The notes under the pieces were generated by a model, which saw only the letters and a list, made by a program, of their open reading frames with translations, had not been told where the DNA came from and did no database searches. Made by a program: the position numbers and the translations under genes. Below, one piece after another: positions 14,326 through 23,268 of a DNA stretch of 64,000 bases. Each line of letters starts with the position of its first letter. The stretch's first letter is position 1. The stretch comes from Streptomyces pristinaespiralis (lineage in GTDB: Bacteria; Actinomycetota; Actinomycetes; Streptomycetales; Streptomycetaceae), in contig NZ_CP011340.1 of NCBI RefSeq assembly GCF_001278075.1, forward strand, positions 4,712,001 through 4,776,000, read 5' to 3'.

Positions 14326-15084
14326 CTAGAAGCCGTCCTGCTCGATCAGTGAGCCGTCGGGACCCATTCTGTAGACCCGCGGTGGCCCCATCGCCTCCAT
14401 CAGCCGCCGCCGCTCGGCCTCCTTCTCCGCGGGATCGAGGTCGTCCGGGTCCCGCACGAGGAAGCCATGGAGTTCGATGCTCTCCGCCTCGACGTCCTCA
14501 AGCTCGGGAAGCCCCTCCTGGATGAAGCCGCAGAGCGCGCGCAGCGCGTCCTCGGCGAGCTCCAGAGGATGGAACGGCAGGGCGTACGGCTCCCCTTCCT
14601 CACCCGGCCAGGGAACGACGTCCGCCGGACGCTGCCCGGCCCAGTAGGGAAGCTCGAAGGGCAGCGGTTCCCCGATGTTCTCGATGATCCCGTGGTCGGG
14701 GGACACGCTCAGGGACCGGACGAGCCGCCCGTCCTCCCAGACGGCGAAGGCGAGCCAGTCGACCACGCTGTGCATGGCGTGCAGGACCAGCCGGCGGCCG
14801 GCGCTCGCCGCGACGAGATGTTCCGGGAGCTTCGACGGGGCATCGATCATCACGCGCCGATCGCAGACGATCTCGACGCCCGGCCAGCTCGCGGCATAAG
14901 CCGTTCCGTCGGAGGGATAGACGCCTTCGTAGAGGTCCGAGCCCTCGCACTCCTCGATGTCGCAGCCCGGGTTGAGACGCCGCATCATCGCCGATGTCCG
15001 CTCCCGGTCCGCCGTTCCCACGTGCCGCAGCAGGTCCGGCACATCGCCGTCGGCGTACACGATCAGACCGGTCTTCGCTCCCAA
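14326..15084 (-). CDS. DUF6928-family protein
   Basis: The product is 252 aa, soluble and acidic, without signal or membrane segments. I recognise the conserved opening GAKTGLIVYADGDVPDLLR, the internal WLAFAVWEDGRLVRSLSVSP and the end DGSLIEQDGF from a Streptomyces family of unknown function (DUF6928). The start is TTG 15084, with GGGGAGGGGC upstream. It is the first chromosomal gene to the right of the element. Function unknown. Confidence 0.7.
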   Translation of the reverse strand: MGAKTGLIVYADGDVPDLLRHVGTADRERTSAMMRRLNPGCDIEECEGSDLYEGVYPSDGTAYAASWPGVEIVCDRRVMIDAPSKLPEHLVAASAGRRLVLHAMHSVVDWLAFAVWEDGRLVRSLSVSPDHGIIENIGEPLPFELPYWAGQRPADVVPWPGEEGEPYALPFHPLELAEDALRALCGFIQEGLPELEDVEAESIELHGFLVRDPDDLDPAEKEAERRRLMEAMGPPRVYRMGPDGSLIEQDGF

Positions 15085-15168
15085 AGCCCCTCCCCGGACG
15101 CGCTCGATGGTGCCCGCAACGTACCCCCTCCCTCCGACAACACGGGCCGCCGAGCGGCGGTCGGCACC

Positions 15169-15218
15169 ACGTACGACGAGGGCCCCGTCCGCGAACGGAC
15201 GGGGCCCTCGTCGTACGT
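15169..15218. terminator. Long hairpin terminator
   Basis: Perfect 23-bp inverted repeat (15169-15191 with 15196-15218) with a CGAA loop, just downstream of the Cys-rich peptide gene on the minus strand. Confidence 0.8.
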
Positions 15219-15225
15219 GTGCGAC

Positions 15226-15375
15226 TCAGCCGCAGCAGCCACCGCACTGGCAGGGAGCGCCGGACTGGCAGCCGCAACCGCAGCCGGAGCCGCAGCCGCA
15301 GGCGCCGAGGACGGGCAGGTGGACCGCTTCGCGCGGGGCTTCCTGCCGGGGGTCGGGGGTGGGGGATTCGGCCAT
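15226..15375 (-). CDS. Small cysteine-rich peptide, possible metal binder
   Basis: The product is 49 aa. After a polar start (MAESPTPDPRQEAPREA) the last 25 residues contain nine Cys in CGC, CQC and CC patterns separated mostly by Gly (GCGCGCQSGAPCQCGGCCG), like a metallothionein-type chelator. A GAGGAGGG ribosome site precedes ATG 15375, and a strong terminator follows within 10 bp, so it is a well-delimited gene despite its size. It lies downstream of phoU on the same strand. Metal binding is inferred from composition only; a modified peptide is another possibility. Confidence 0.65.
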   Translation of the reverse strand: MAESPTPDPRQEAPREAVHLPVLGACGCGSGCGCGCQSGAPCQCGGCCG

Positions 15376-15489
15376 GGGTCCCTCCTCAGGGGCGTACGGA
15401 AATGCCGCCACGCCCATTGCAGTCCCGCCCGGCCGGGCGCATCAACGGCGCATGCGCGCAAGCGCCCCCCGTACGCCCCCTCGGCGCTG

Positions 15490-16167
15490 TTATGCGCCCT
15501 CCACCGTCGTCTGCTGCTGGATCTCGTCGGCGTGCTCTCCCGTCACCAGGTAGACCACACGCTTGGCCACCGACACCGCGTGGTCCGCGAACCGCTCGTA
15601 GTAGCGGCCGAGCAGCGTCACGTCGACCGCCGTCTCGATGCCGTGCTTCCAGCGGTCGTCCATCAGGTGCTGGAAGAGCGTGCGGTGCAGCAGGTCCATC
15701 TCGTCGTCGTCCTGCTCCAGCTGGAGCGCCAGGTCGACGTCCTTGGTGATGATGACCTCCGCCGCCTTCGCCATCAGGCGCTGGGCCAGCTGTCCCATCT
15801 GCAGGATCGTGGCGTGCAGGTCGTTCGGCACGGCACGGTCCGGGAAGCGCAGCCGCGCCAGCTTGGCCACGTGCTGGGCCAGGTCGCCGGAGCGCTCCAG
15901 GTCGGCGCTCATCCGCAGCGAGGTGACCACGATCCGCAGATCCGTGGCGACCGGCTGCTGCCGCGCCAGCAGGGCGATCGCCCGTGCCTCCAGGTCGTGC
16001 TGCAGATCGTCGACCTTCTGGTCGCCGGCGATCACGTTCTCTGCGAGCTTGAGATCGGCGTCGAGCATGGCCGTGGTGGCGCGCCCGATCGCCGACCCGA
16101 CCAGCCGGGCCATTTCGACCAGGCCCTCGCCGATCGAGTCCAGTTCCTCGTGGTACGCGTCCCGCAT
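15490..16167 (-). CDS. phoU: Phosphate-specific transport system regulator PhoU
   Basis: The product is 225 aa with two PhoU helical domains in tandem (about 10-100 and 115-205), including the motifs ARAIALLARQQPVATDLRIV and RYYERFADHAVSVAKRV. PhoU links the Pst phosphate importer to the PhoR kinase and dampens PhoP activation when phosphate is plentiful. The ATG at 16167 has an AGAGAGGGA ribosome site. It is divergent from phoR-phoP across a 196-bp region containing a PHO box oriented toward phoU, as expected for PhoP control. Confidence 0.95.
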   Translation of the reverse strand: MRDAYHEELDSIGEGLVEMARLVGSAIGRATTAMLDADLKLAENVIAGDQKVDDLQHDLEARAIALLARQQPVATDLRIVVTSLRMSADLERSGDLAQHVAKLARLRFPDRAVPNDLHATILQMGQLAQRLMAKAAEVIITKDVDLALQLEQDDDEMDLLHRTLFQHLMDDRWKHGIETAVDVTLLGRYYERFADHAVSVAKRVVYLVTGEHADEIQQQTTVEGA

Positions 16168-16257
16168 GGTGTCCCTCTCTTGATACGACCGGGGTCCGGG
16201 TGGGGCTCGAACCCCCACGCTCCCACGTTCCGGTGGGCAGGAGTCCGACGGCTCCAT

Positions 16258-16290
16258 CCCAAATGAACCAGCACTTTCCCCTTGGTGAAC
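16258..16290 (-). promoter_or_regulatory. PHO box (PhoP binding site), three 11-nt repeats
   Basis: On the minus strand three consecutive 11-nt units begin GTTCACC, GGAAAGT and GTTCATT (16290-16280, 16279-16269, 16268-16258). Units of GTTCACC-N4 are the PhoP consensus in Streptomyces. The site lies between phoU and phoR and can serve both promoters. Confidence 0.75.
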
Positions 16291-16351
16291 TCTGAGCGAC
16301 GAGTGTTCGAGGTGCCACCCGTTTGGCTGGGAGAGTGCCCCGGGACCCGCA

Positions 16352-16357
16352 TAACCT
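16352..16357 (+). promoter_or_regulatory. -10 hexamer for leaderless phoR mRNA
   Basis: TAACCT lies 6 nt before ATG 16364; no Shine-Dalgarno. Confidence 0.5.
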
Positions 16358-16363
16358 GAATGC

Positions 16364-17620
16364 ATGGACGTGAACGCGGCGGTTGCCGCAGCAGCAGCGA
16401 TCGCCGGTCTGTGCACCGGTGTCATCGCCGTGCTGGCGTTCCGCTGGAGCGAGCGCGAACAGAAGCGGCCCACCCGTACGTCGCTCCACACCGATGCCGT
16501 GCTCCCGCCCGGCGTCGACACGGTCCTGTCGGTGCTCCGCAGTTCCGCGGTCGTCCTCGACGAGTCGGACTCCGTCGTCAAGGCCAGCTCCGCGGCGTAC
16601 GCCCTCGGCCTGGTCCGCGGCGGCAAGCTCGCCGTCGAACCGATGCTGCACATGGCCCGCGACACCCGGCGGGACGGGGAGATACGGCAGGTCGAGCTCG
16701 ACCTGCCGCGCCGCGGCACCGGTCGCGGCGAGGCGCTGGCCGTCTCCGCCCGCGTCGCGCCCCTCGGATCGCGACTGGTCCTGCTGCTGGTCGAGGACCT
16801 GACGGAGGCACGCCGCATAGAGGCCGTACGGCGCGACTTCGTCGCCAACGTCAGCCATGAGCTCAAGACCCCCGTCGGGGCGCTCTCCCTGCTCTCCGAG
16901 GCTGTCATGGACGCCTCCGACGACCCCGAGGCGGTCACCCGCTTCGCCGGCCGGATGCAGATCGAGGCGACCCGGCTCACCAACCTCGTGCAGGAGCTCA
17001 TCGACCTCTCCCGGGTGCAGAACGACGACCCGCTCGAGGATTCAGAGCCCGTGCGGGTGGAGGAACTGGTCGCGGAGGCGATCGACCGCTCCCGGCAGAC
17101 CGCGTCCGCCAAACAGATCACCATGGCCGCCGGAGCCGCGCCCGACCTGCGGATCTGGGGGAACCGTGGCAAGCTCGCAGCCGCTCTCGGCAATCTCGTC
17201 GAGAACGCCGTCAACTACTCACCGGCCCGTACCCGCGTCGGCATCTCCGCCCGCCGTGTCTCGGCCCCGGGCGGGGACCTGATCGAGATCGCCGTGACCG
17301 ACCAGGGCATCGGCATCTCCGAGAAGGACCGCGAGCGGATCTTCGAACGGTTCTACCGGGTCGACCCCGCCCGTTCCCGCGCCACCGGGGGCACCGGCCT
17401 GGGGCTGGCCATCGTCAAGCACGTGGCCGCCTCGCACGGCGGGGAGGTCACGGTCTGGAGCTCCGAGGGACAGGGCTCCACCTTCACGCTGCGCCTGCCG
17501 GAGGCGGGCGCGGCGAAAGAACGCGCAACCAGTGGCCAGGATCGCGTCGAAGAGGACGACGACCGGCCTTACGACACCGATCCGAACACCGAAATTCCTG
17601 CCCCGGAGGTCCTTCCGTGA
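16364..17620 (+). CDS. phoR: Phosphate-sensing histidine kinase PhoR
   Basis: The product is 418 aa. Residues 4-25 form one membrane helix, followed by a PAS-like cytosolic region (about 50-145), a HisKA domain with phospho-acceptor His165 in NVSHELKTPVGAL, and an HATPase domain with N-box NLVENAVNYSP, DQGIGI and GGTGLGLAIVKH. Under phosphate limitation it phosphorylates PhoP. It probably lacks a leader: a -10 box is 6 nt before ATG 16364 and there is no ribosome site. It overlaps phoP by 4 nt (GTGA), so the two are translationally coupled. Confidence 0.95.
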   Translation: MDVNAAVAAAAAIAGLCTGVIAVLAFRWSEREQKRPTRTSLHTDAVLPPGVDTVLSVLRSSAVVLDESDSVVKASSAAYALGLVRGGKLAVEPMLHMARDTRRDGEIRQVELDLPRRGTGRGEALAVSARVAPLGSRLVLLLVEDLTEARRIEAVRRDFVANVSHELKTPVGALSLLSEAVMDASDDPEAVTRFAGRMQIEATRLTNLVQELIDLSRVQNDDPLEDSEPVRVEELVAEAIDRSRQTASAKQITMAAGAAPDLRIWGNRGKLAAALGNLVENAVNYSPARTRVGISARRVSAPGGDLIEIAVTDQGIGISEKDRERIFERFYRVDPARSRATGGTGLGLAIVKHVAASHGGEVTVWSSEGQGSTFTLRLPEAGAAKERATSGQDRVEEDDDRPYDTDPNTEIPAPEVLP

Positions 17621-18297
17621 CCCGAGTGCTCGTCGTCGAGGATGAGGAATCCTTCAGCGACGCCCTGTCCTACATGCTCCGCAAGGAGGGCTTCGAGGTC
17701 GCTGTGGCGACCACGGGCCCGGACGGACTCGACGAGTTCGAACGCAACGGAGCCGACCTGGTGCTCCTCGACCTGATGCTGCCCGGCCTGCCCGGCACCG
17801 AGGTGTGCCGCCAGCTGCGGGGCCGCTCGAACGTGCCCGTGATCATGGTGACCGCCAAGGACAGCGAGATCGACAAGGTCGTCGGACTGGAGATAGGAGC
17901 CGACGACTACGTCACCAAGCCCTTCTCCTCGCGCGAGCTGGTCGCCCGTATCCGCGCGGTGCTCCGCCGCCGGGGCGAGCCGGAGGAGGTCACGCCGGCG
18001 GCCCTGGAGGCCGGGCCGGTCCGCATGGACGTGGACCGTCACGTGGTGACCGTCTCCGGCGGCAAGGTGGACCTGCCGCTCAAGGAGTTCGACCTGCTCG
18101 AGATGCTGCTGCGCAACGCGGGCCGCGTGCTGACCCGTATGCAGCTGATCGACCGGGTGTGGGGCGCGGACTACGTGGGGGACACCAAGACCCTCGACGT
18201 CCATGTGAAGCGGCTTCGCGCCAAGATCGAGCCCGACCCGGGCGCGCCGCGCTATCTGGTGACGGTCCGCGGGCTGGGCTACAAGTTCGAGCCGTAG
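17617..18297 (+). CDS. phoP: Phosphate response regulator PhoP (OmpR family)
   Basis: The product is 226 aa with a receiver domain (2-115), phospho-acceptor Asp52 in LVLLDLMLPG and switch Lys in DDYVTKPFSSRE. An OmpR-type winged helix covers about 130-225, with LPLKEFDLLEMLLRNAGRV and the recognition segment DTKTLDVHVKRLR. It binds PHO boxes such as the one at 16258-16290. GTG 17617 overlaps the phoR stop, and a strong terminator follows 36 bp after the stop. Confidence 0.95.
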   Translation: MTRVLVVEDEESFSDALSYMLRKEGFEVAVATTGPDGLDEFERNGADLVLLDLMLPGLPGTEVCRQLRGRSNVPVIMVTAKDSEIDKVVGLEIGADDYVTKPFSSRELVARIRAVLRRRGEPEEVTPAALEAGPVRMDVDRHVVTVSGGKVDLPLKEFDLLEMLLRNAGRVLTRMQLIDRVWGADYVGDTKTLDVHVKRLRAKIEPDPGAPRYLVTVRGLGYKFEP

Positions 18298-18333
18298 CAG
18301 TCCGGCGGGCCGCCTGCCCGCCGTACCCACAGC

Positions 18334-18370
18334 GAAGGGGCGCCCGCCGGATTCCGGCGGGCGCCCCTTC
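18334..18370. terminator. Terminator between phoP and the convergent lipoprotein gene
   Basis: Perfect 17-bp arms (18334-18350 with 18354-18370) around an ATT loop. Serves both convergent genes. Confidence 0.8.
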
Positions 18371-18388
18371 GGCGTTCGTGTGCGGGGG

Positions 18389-19087
18389 TCAGTGGCCCGC
18401 GCTGTGCGAGGCGGACGCCGAGTCGGTCGGCAGCTCGGGCTCGCTGCCGGCCGCCTCCGTGTCGCCCTCCGGAGCCTCGGGGGAGGCCGGGCTGCCGGTG
18501 GGGCTGCCGGTGGGCGTGCCGGACGGGCTGCCGGAGGGGGACTTGGTCGGCGCGGCGGGCGACGGCTTCGGCATCTCGGTCGGGCCGAAGCCCTTGAAGT
18601 AGTTCGTCGCCGGGACGACCAGTGCCCGCAGCTTGACGTCGCCCGTCTCGCTGAACCGGAAGACGACCTCGCGCATCGAGCCGTCGTTCATCTCCTGGTT
18701 GCCGTTCTCGATCACGGCGGAGGCGTTGTCCTTGCCGCCGATGATGACGCGGCCCTGTGCGGGGACGGTGACGGCCTTGGAGCCCTTGGCGGGGGTCAGC
18801 TTCACCTTGGCGTCGGAGCCGGGCAGCGTGATCGACTCGAGGGTCTGCGGCTTCACGCCCTCGTTGAAGATCGTCAGGGCCACCACGGCGGGGCCCTTCA
18901 CGTCCGGCTTCGGCTGCGTGATGACGTTCACGTTCTGCAGCTTCAGGTTGTCGACCGAGGTGGCCGCGTTGTCCGGCCTGACCTGGAGGGTCTGCGCGTC
19001 GTTGCCCGCACCGCAGGCGGAGAGCGAGGCGATCGAGAAGACGATGGCAGCGCCGGCGAGGGCACCGCGTCGAAGGCTGCTGCTCAC
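18389..19087 (-). CDS. Lipoprotein, PCu(A)C/DUF461-like
   Basis: The product is 232 aa from GTG 19087, which has AAGGAG 10 nt upstream. Residues 1-25 are a lipoprotein signal ending in the lipobox LSAC with Cys25. The body is a beta-rich domain (NLKLQNVNVITQP, VVALTIFNEG, VIIGGKDNASAVIEN) compatible with a copper-chaperone-like cupredoxin fold, but the His/Met copper motif of true PCu(A)C proteins is not evident. The tail (from about 180) is Pro/Ser/Gly-rich spacer ending HSAGH. It is anchored outside the membrane. Function unknown; it sits between phoP and carD. Confidence 0.7.
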   Translation of the reverse strand: MSSSLRRGALAGAAIVFSIASLSACGAGNDAQTLQVRPDNAATSVDNLKLQNVNVITQPKPDVKGPAVVALTIFNEGVKPQTLESITLPGSDAKVKLTPAKGSKAVTVPAQGRVIIGGKDNASAVIENGNQEMNDGSMREVVFRFSETGDVKLRALVVPATNYFKGFGPTEMPKPSPAAPTKSPSGSPSGTPTGSPTGSPASPEAPEGDTEAAGSEPELPTDSASASHSAGH

Positions 19088-19708
19088 GGCGGCGCTTCTC
19101 CTTCTACGTACGGACGGGGTGGTGGCGGCTGCCACCGGCTAAGGGCGTGTCAGCTCGCGCTCAGGTTACCGAGCCGCCGATCACGTCCCGCACCCGACCC
19201 GCCCTTTGCCGGTACCGGAGGAGAAGGACGCGCCCGGGCGACCGTCTGCGGATGCCGGCGCGCGACCCGGTGAGTGTCCTGATGAAGTGCCCCCGATCAG
19301 GTGTTCCGATCGTCCGCCGACCGGCCCGTTCACATAACCGTGGTGATCAATTTCCCGGGGCGTCACACATTCCTTGCGAATAGCCGCGGTGATCAATTCC
19401 GGATTCTCCGGCGCGTCCGTCCGTACGGGTGAGCGGCGGCCGAACGGAGTACGGGAAGTTCACCGTCAAGAATCCGGCAAATCGGGACGTTCAGCCTCTT
19501 CGGAGGGGGGTACGCGGTCTGTGACGCGCGTGTTTCTGTCCGCCCGCGCAGCGGCTCCGACCTGCGAATACCGCACTCCGGAAGCCGCCCGCAGCACGTT
19601 CCTGTCTCGGTTGTCAAGCCCCGAGATATGCCCTGACCTGCGAAAACGCCATTCAGAAGAAGCCGTATCCGTGTTACCCTGGATAGCCACGGAAGGGGTA
19701 CCTGTCAC
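19088..19708. other. Non-coding region upstream of carD
   Basis: About 620 bp without a convincing gene; the short ORFs here have no ribosome sites. A TACCCT at 19675-19680 could be the -10 box for carD and would give a leader of about 22 nt containing the GGAAGGGG ribosome site. The rest is unassigned. Confidence 0.4.
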
Positions 19709-20191
19709 ATGACGTTCAAGGTTGGCGACACCGTGGTCTATCCCCATCACGGGGCCGCGCTGATCGAGGCCATCGAAACTCGCCAGATCAAAGGCGTGGA
19801 CAAGACCTACTTGGTGCTCAAGGTCGCCCAGGGTGACCTGACGGTTCGCGTGCCAGCGGACAATGCGGAGTTCGTCGGCGTACGCGATGTGGTCGGCCAG
19901 GACGGACTGGACCGGGTCTTCGAGGTGCTTCGTGCACCGTACGCCGAAGAGCCGACGAACTGGTCCCGTCGCTACAAGGCAAATCTCGAGAAGCTCGCCT
20001 CCGGCGATGTCATCAAGGTCGCCGAAGTAGTGCGCGACCTGTGGCGTCGCGAGCGCGAGCGTGGGCTTTCCGCAGGTGAGAAGCGGATGCTCGCAAAGGC
20101 GCGCCAGATCCTGGTGAGCGAGCTCGCCCTCGCGGAGAACACCAATGAGGACAAGGCCGAGGCTCTGCTCGACGAGGTCCTCGCGTCCTGA
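19709..20191 (+). CDS. carD: CarD-family transcription regulator
   Basis: The product is 160 aa. The N-terminal Tudor-like RNA polymerase interaction domain ([20 protein letters not shown]...) is followed by a helical DNA-binding domain with the conserved Trp segment [21 protein letters not shown]. CarD binds the RNA polymerase beta subunit and stabilises open complexes at many promoters, including rRNA. GGAAGGGG lies 10 nt before the ATG. It precedes ispD-ispF, the usual actinobacterial order. Confidence 0.95.
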   Translation: MTFKVGDTVVYPHHGAALIEAIETRQIKGVDKTYLVLKVAQGDLTVRVPADNAEFVGVRDVVGQDGLDRVFEVLRAPYAEEPTNWSRRYKANLEKLASGDVIKVAEVVRDLWRRERERGLSAGEKRMLAKARQILVSELALAENTNEDKAEALLDEVLAS

Positions 20192-20469
20192 CGCACAATA
20201 ATGCCGCGGTGCCCGCTGGCACGCTGTGAAATCACCCTCCGTGAAATCCAGCCTGCCGCCGGGCGCTGCGGCATGTGTATGAAAGGTCGCAGCTGCAGGG
20301 TCGTAACTTTCTGACGGTCGCGGCCGTCGTCGTCGTCCGACGTGGCGTGCCGGGCCTCGGCGGCTGGCGCAGACCAGTGGTCACGGAAGGGCCCGTCAAG
20401 GCGTCGTGCCCGGCACGCTGTGGCCATACCCATGTCGGCTGAGGAAACAAACCTGCCGGAGTGCAACCG

Positions 20470-21207
20470 ATGTCAGACGTATCGCGCCACCACCGCACCG
20501 CGGCCGTGATCCCGGCCGCCGGCCGGGGTGTGCGGCTCGGTCCCGGCGCACCGAAGGCGCTCCGCGCGCTGAACGGCACGCCCATGCTCGTCCACGCCGT
20601 GCGCGCCATGGCGGCGTCCCGGGCCGTCTCGCTGGTCGTGGTGGTCGCGCCGCCCGACGGCGCCCCCGAGGTGAAGCGGCTCCTCGACGCGCACTCCCTG
20701 CCCGAGAGGACGGACTACCTCGTCGTACCCGGCGGTGACACACGCCAGGAGTCCGTACGCCTCGGTCTCGAGGCGCTGCCCGAGGACATCGGGACCGTCC
20801 TGGTGCACGACGCGGCCCGCCCGCTGGTGCCCGTGGAGACGGTCGACTCCGTCATCGAGGCCGTACGTGACGGCGCTCCCGCCGTCGTGCCCGCCCTGCC
20901 TCTCGCGGACACCGTCAAGCAGGTCGGACCTGCCGGCAAGGACGAGCCGGAGCCCGTCGTCGCCACTCCCGACCGGGCGGCTCTGCGCGCCGTGCAGACG
21001 CCCCAGGGCTTCGACCGCGACACCCTCGTGCGCGCGCACGCGACGGTCACCGACAACGTCACCGACGACGCGAGCATGGTCGAGCAGCTGAGCCTGCCGG
21101 TCGTCGTCGTCCCGGGGCACGAGGAGGCCTTCAAGGTGACCCGGCCGCTCGATCTCGTACTGGCCGAGGCCGTACTCGCCAGGAGGAGGGCCACCGATGG
21201 CTTCTGA
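20470..21207 (+). CDS. ispD: 2-C-methyl-D-erythritol 4-phosphate cytidylyltransferase
   Basis: The product is 245 aa and adds CMP to methylerythritol phosphate in the non-mevalonate isoprenoid pathway. The nucleotide-binding motif [19 protein letters not shown] is at the N-terminus, and [12 protein letters not shown] and [10 protein letters not shown] are conserved. ATG 20470 was chosen over GTG 20461 because GGAG lies 8 nt before it. Its 3' end overlaps the ispF start by 11 nt, indicating coupled expression of consecutive pathway enzymes. Confidence 0.93.
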   Translation: MSDVSRHHRTAAVIPAAGRGVRLGPGAPKALRALNGTPMLVHAVRAMAASRAVSLVVVVAPPDGAPEVKRLLDAHSLPERTDYLVVPGGDTRQESVRLGLEALPEDIGTVLVHDAARPLVPVETVDSVIEAVRDGAPAVVPALPLADTVKQVGPAGKDEPEPVVATPDRAALRAVQTPQGFDRDTLVRAHATVTDNVTDDASMVEQLSLPVVVVPGHEEAFKVTRPLDLVLAEAVLARRRATDGF

Positions 21208-21700
21208 GGAGCTCCGGTTGCCGCAGGTCGGCATCGGCACCGATGTGCACGCCTTCGAGAAGGGGCGCGAGCTGTGGTGCGCCGGCCTGCTCTGGGAGGG
21301 CCCCGAGAGCGACGGCTACGGCCTCGCGGGGCACTCCGACGGTGACGTCGCCGCGCACGCCGCCTGCGACGCCCTCTTCTCCGCCGCCGGCATCGGTGAC
21401 CTCGGCGCGCACTTCGGCACCTCGCGGCCCGAGTGGTCCGGCGCCTCCGGGGTCGCCCTGCTCTCGGAGGCGGCGCGGATCGTGCGTGCCGCCGGTTTCG
21501 AGATCGGCAATGTCTCCGTTCAGGTGATCGGCGTCCGCCCCAAGATCGGCAAGCGCCGCGACGAGGCGCAGAAGGCACTGTCCGCCGCGGTGGGCGCGCC
21601 GGTCGCGGTCTCGGGGACCACCACCGACGGTCTCGGCCTGACCGGACGGGCGGAAGGGCTCGCCGCCATAGCGACCGCGCTCGTGGTCCGGACGGGGTGA
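21197..21700 (+). CDS. ispF: 2-C-methyl-D-erythritol 2,4-cyclodiphosphate synthase
   Basis: The product is 167 aa, a trimeric cytosolic enzyme that cyclises CDP-methylerythritol phosphate with release of CMP. Metal ligands Asp16 and His18 are in GIGTDVHAF, and the third His and the substrate loop are in [13 protein letters not shown]. The C-terminal [19 protein letters not shown] is the CMP-binding loop. A GGAGGAGG site inside the end of ispD precedes ATG 21197. Confidence 0.95.
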   Translation: MASEELRLPQVGIGTDVHAFEKGRELWCAGLLWEGPESDGYGLAGHSDGDVAAHAACDALFSAAGIGDLGAHFGTSRPEWSGASGVALLSEAARIVRAAGFEIGNVSVQVIGVRPKIGKRRDEAQKALSAAVGAPVAVSGTTTDGLGLTGRAEGLAAIATALVVRTG

Positions 21701-21783
21701 CGGGCGGGGCGCGGGTGTGGTCGGTGTCACCTTGATGTCACGTCATGGCAGGAAACGGTCGCGAGGCACTACCACGCGCCCAC

Positions 21784-21789
21784 TACCCT
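21784..21789 (+). promoter_or_regulatory. -10 hexamer for leaderless cysS mRNA
   Basis: TACCCT lies 6 nt before GTG 21796; the interval has no Shine-Dalgarno. Confidence 0.5.
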
Positions 21790-21795
21790 TGTTGC

Positions 21796-23190
21796 GTGAC
21801 CATTCGCCTGTACGACACCAGCGCCCGGCAGATCCGTGACTTCGCCCCTCTCGTGCCGGGTTGCGTCTCGATCTACCTGTGCGGTGCCACTGTGCAGGCC
21901 GCCCCGCACATCGGGCACATCCGGTCCGGACTGAACTTCGACATCATGCGCCGCTGGTTCGAGTACCGCGGCTACGACGTCACGTTCATCCGGAACGTGA
22001 CCGACATCGACGACAAGATCATCGCCAAGTCGGCCGACCAGGGCCGCCCTTGGTGGTCCATCGGCTACGAGAACGAGCGCGCCTTCAACGACGGCTACGA
22101 GGCACTCGGCTGCCTCCCGCCCACCTACGAACCGCGCGCCACCGGCCATGTCACCGAGATGGTCGAGATGATGCGCGGCCTGATCGAGCGCGGCCACGCC
22201 TACGAGGCCGACGGCAGCGTCTACTTCGACGTGCGGTCCTTCCCCGAGTACCTGGCGCTGTCCAACCAGGACATCGACGACCTTCGCCAGCCGGACGAGG
22301 GGGTCTCGGGCAAGCGCGACCCGCGTGACTTCGCCATGTGGAAGTCCACCAAGCCGGGCGAGCCCTCCTGGGAGACCCCGTGGGGCCGCGGCCGGCCGGG
22401 CTGGCACCTGGAGTGCTCGGCGATGGCGCACAAGTACCTCGGTGAGGCCTTCGACATCCACGGCGGCGGTCTCGACCTGATCTTCCCCCACCACGAGAAC
22501 GAGATCGCCCAGGCCAAGGCCTACGGCGACGCCTTCGCCTCGTACTGGGTGCACAACGCCTGGGTCACCATGAGCGGCGAGAAGATGTCGAAGTCGCTCG
22601 GCAACTCGGTGCTCGTCGCCGAGATGGTGAAGAACTGGCGCCCCATCGTCCTGCGCTACTACCTCGGCACCCCGCACTACCGCTCGATGATCGAGTACAG
22701 CGAGGAGGCCCTGCGCGAGGCCGAGTCGGCGTTCGCGCGGATCGAGGGCTTCGTCCAGCGGGTCGTCGAGAAGGCCGGGCCGGTCGCGCCCGCCGCAGAG
22801 GTGCCGCTCGCGTTCGCCGAGGCCATGGACGACGACCTGGGCGTACCGCAGGCCCTCGCGATCATCCACACCACGGTCCGGCAGGGAAACAGCGCGCTGG
22901 CCGCCGACGACAAGGAAGCCGCCGTGGCACGCCTCGCCGAGGTCCGTGCCATGCTGGGAGTCCTCGGCCTGGACCCGCTCGACCCGCACTGGGTGGGTGA
23001 GGCCGACCGCGGCGAAGACCTGCACGGGGTCGTCGACACGCTCGTCAGGCTCGTGCTCCAGCAGCGCGAGTCGGCCAGGTCCCGCAAGGACTGGGCGACG
23101 GCGGACGCCATCCGCGACCAGCTGAACCAGTCCGGACTCGTCATCGAGGACGGTCCCGACGGACCGCGCTGGACACTCGGACCGCGCTGA
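21796..23190 (+). CDS. cysS: Cysteinyl-tRNA synthetase
   Basis: The product is 464 aa, a class I synthetase that charges tRNA-Cys. It has the HIGH motif at residues 38-41 (APHIGHIRSG), zinc ligand Cys29, WHLECSAMA and HHENEIAQ zinc-site residues, and a perfect KMSKS loop in MSGEKMSKSLGNS. Its length and lack of a MshC-type N-terminus show it is CysS, not the mycothiol ligase MshC. GTG 21796 was preferred over the longer frame because of the -10 box 6 nt upstream and the conserved MTIRLYDTSARQ start. A terminator follows. Confidence 0.95.
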   Translation: MTIRLYDTSARQIRDFAPLVPGCVSIYLCGATVQAAPHIGHIRSGLNFDIMRRWFEYRGYDVTFIRNVTDIDDKIIAKSADQGRPWWSIGYENERAFNDGYEALGCLPPTYEPRATGHVTEMVEMMRGLIERGHAYEADGSVYFDVRSFPEYLALSNQDIDDLRQPDEGVSGKRDPRDFAMWKSTKPGEPSWETPWGRGRPGWHLECSAMAHKYLGEAFDIHGGGLDLIFPHHENEIAQAKAYGDAFASYWVHNAWVTMSGEKMSKSLGNSVLVAEMVKNWRPIVLRYYLGTPHYRSMIEYSEEALREAESAFARIEGFVQRVVEKAGPVAPAAEVPLAFAEAMDDDLGVPQALAIIHTTVRQGNSALAADDKEAAVARLAEVRAMLGVLGLDPLDPHWVGEADRGEDLHGVVDTLVRLVLQQRESARSRKDWATADAIRDQLNQSGLVIEDGPDGPRWTLGPR

Positions 23191-23202
23191 GCACCGGGCA
23201 CA

Positions 23203-23230
23203 TGTGCCGCCCGGTGTTCCGGGCGGCACA
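23203..23230. terminator. Terminator between cysS and rlmB
   Basis: Perfect 12-bp arms (23203-23214 with 23219-23230) with a TGTT loop, followed by CTTTC. Confidence 0.75.
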
Positions 23231-23268
23231 CTTTCACTTAACGACGCGATCCAGAGGAACTAAAAGTC

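Noticed and set aside
21796..23190. MshC (mycothiol ligase) instead of CysS
   Set aside because: The N-terminus and length fit CysS, with a canonical HIGH region and KMSKS.
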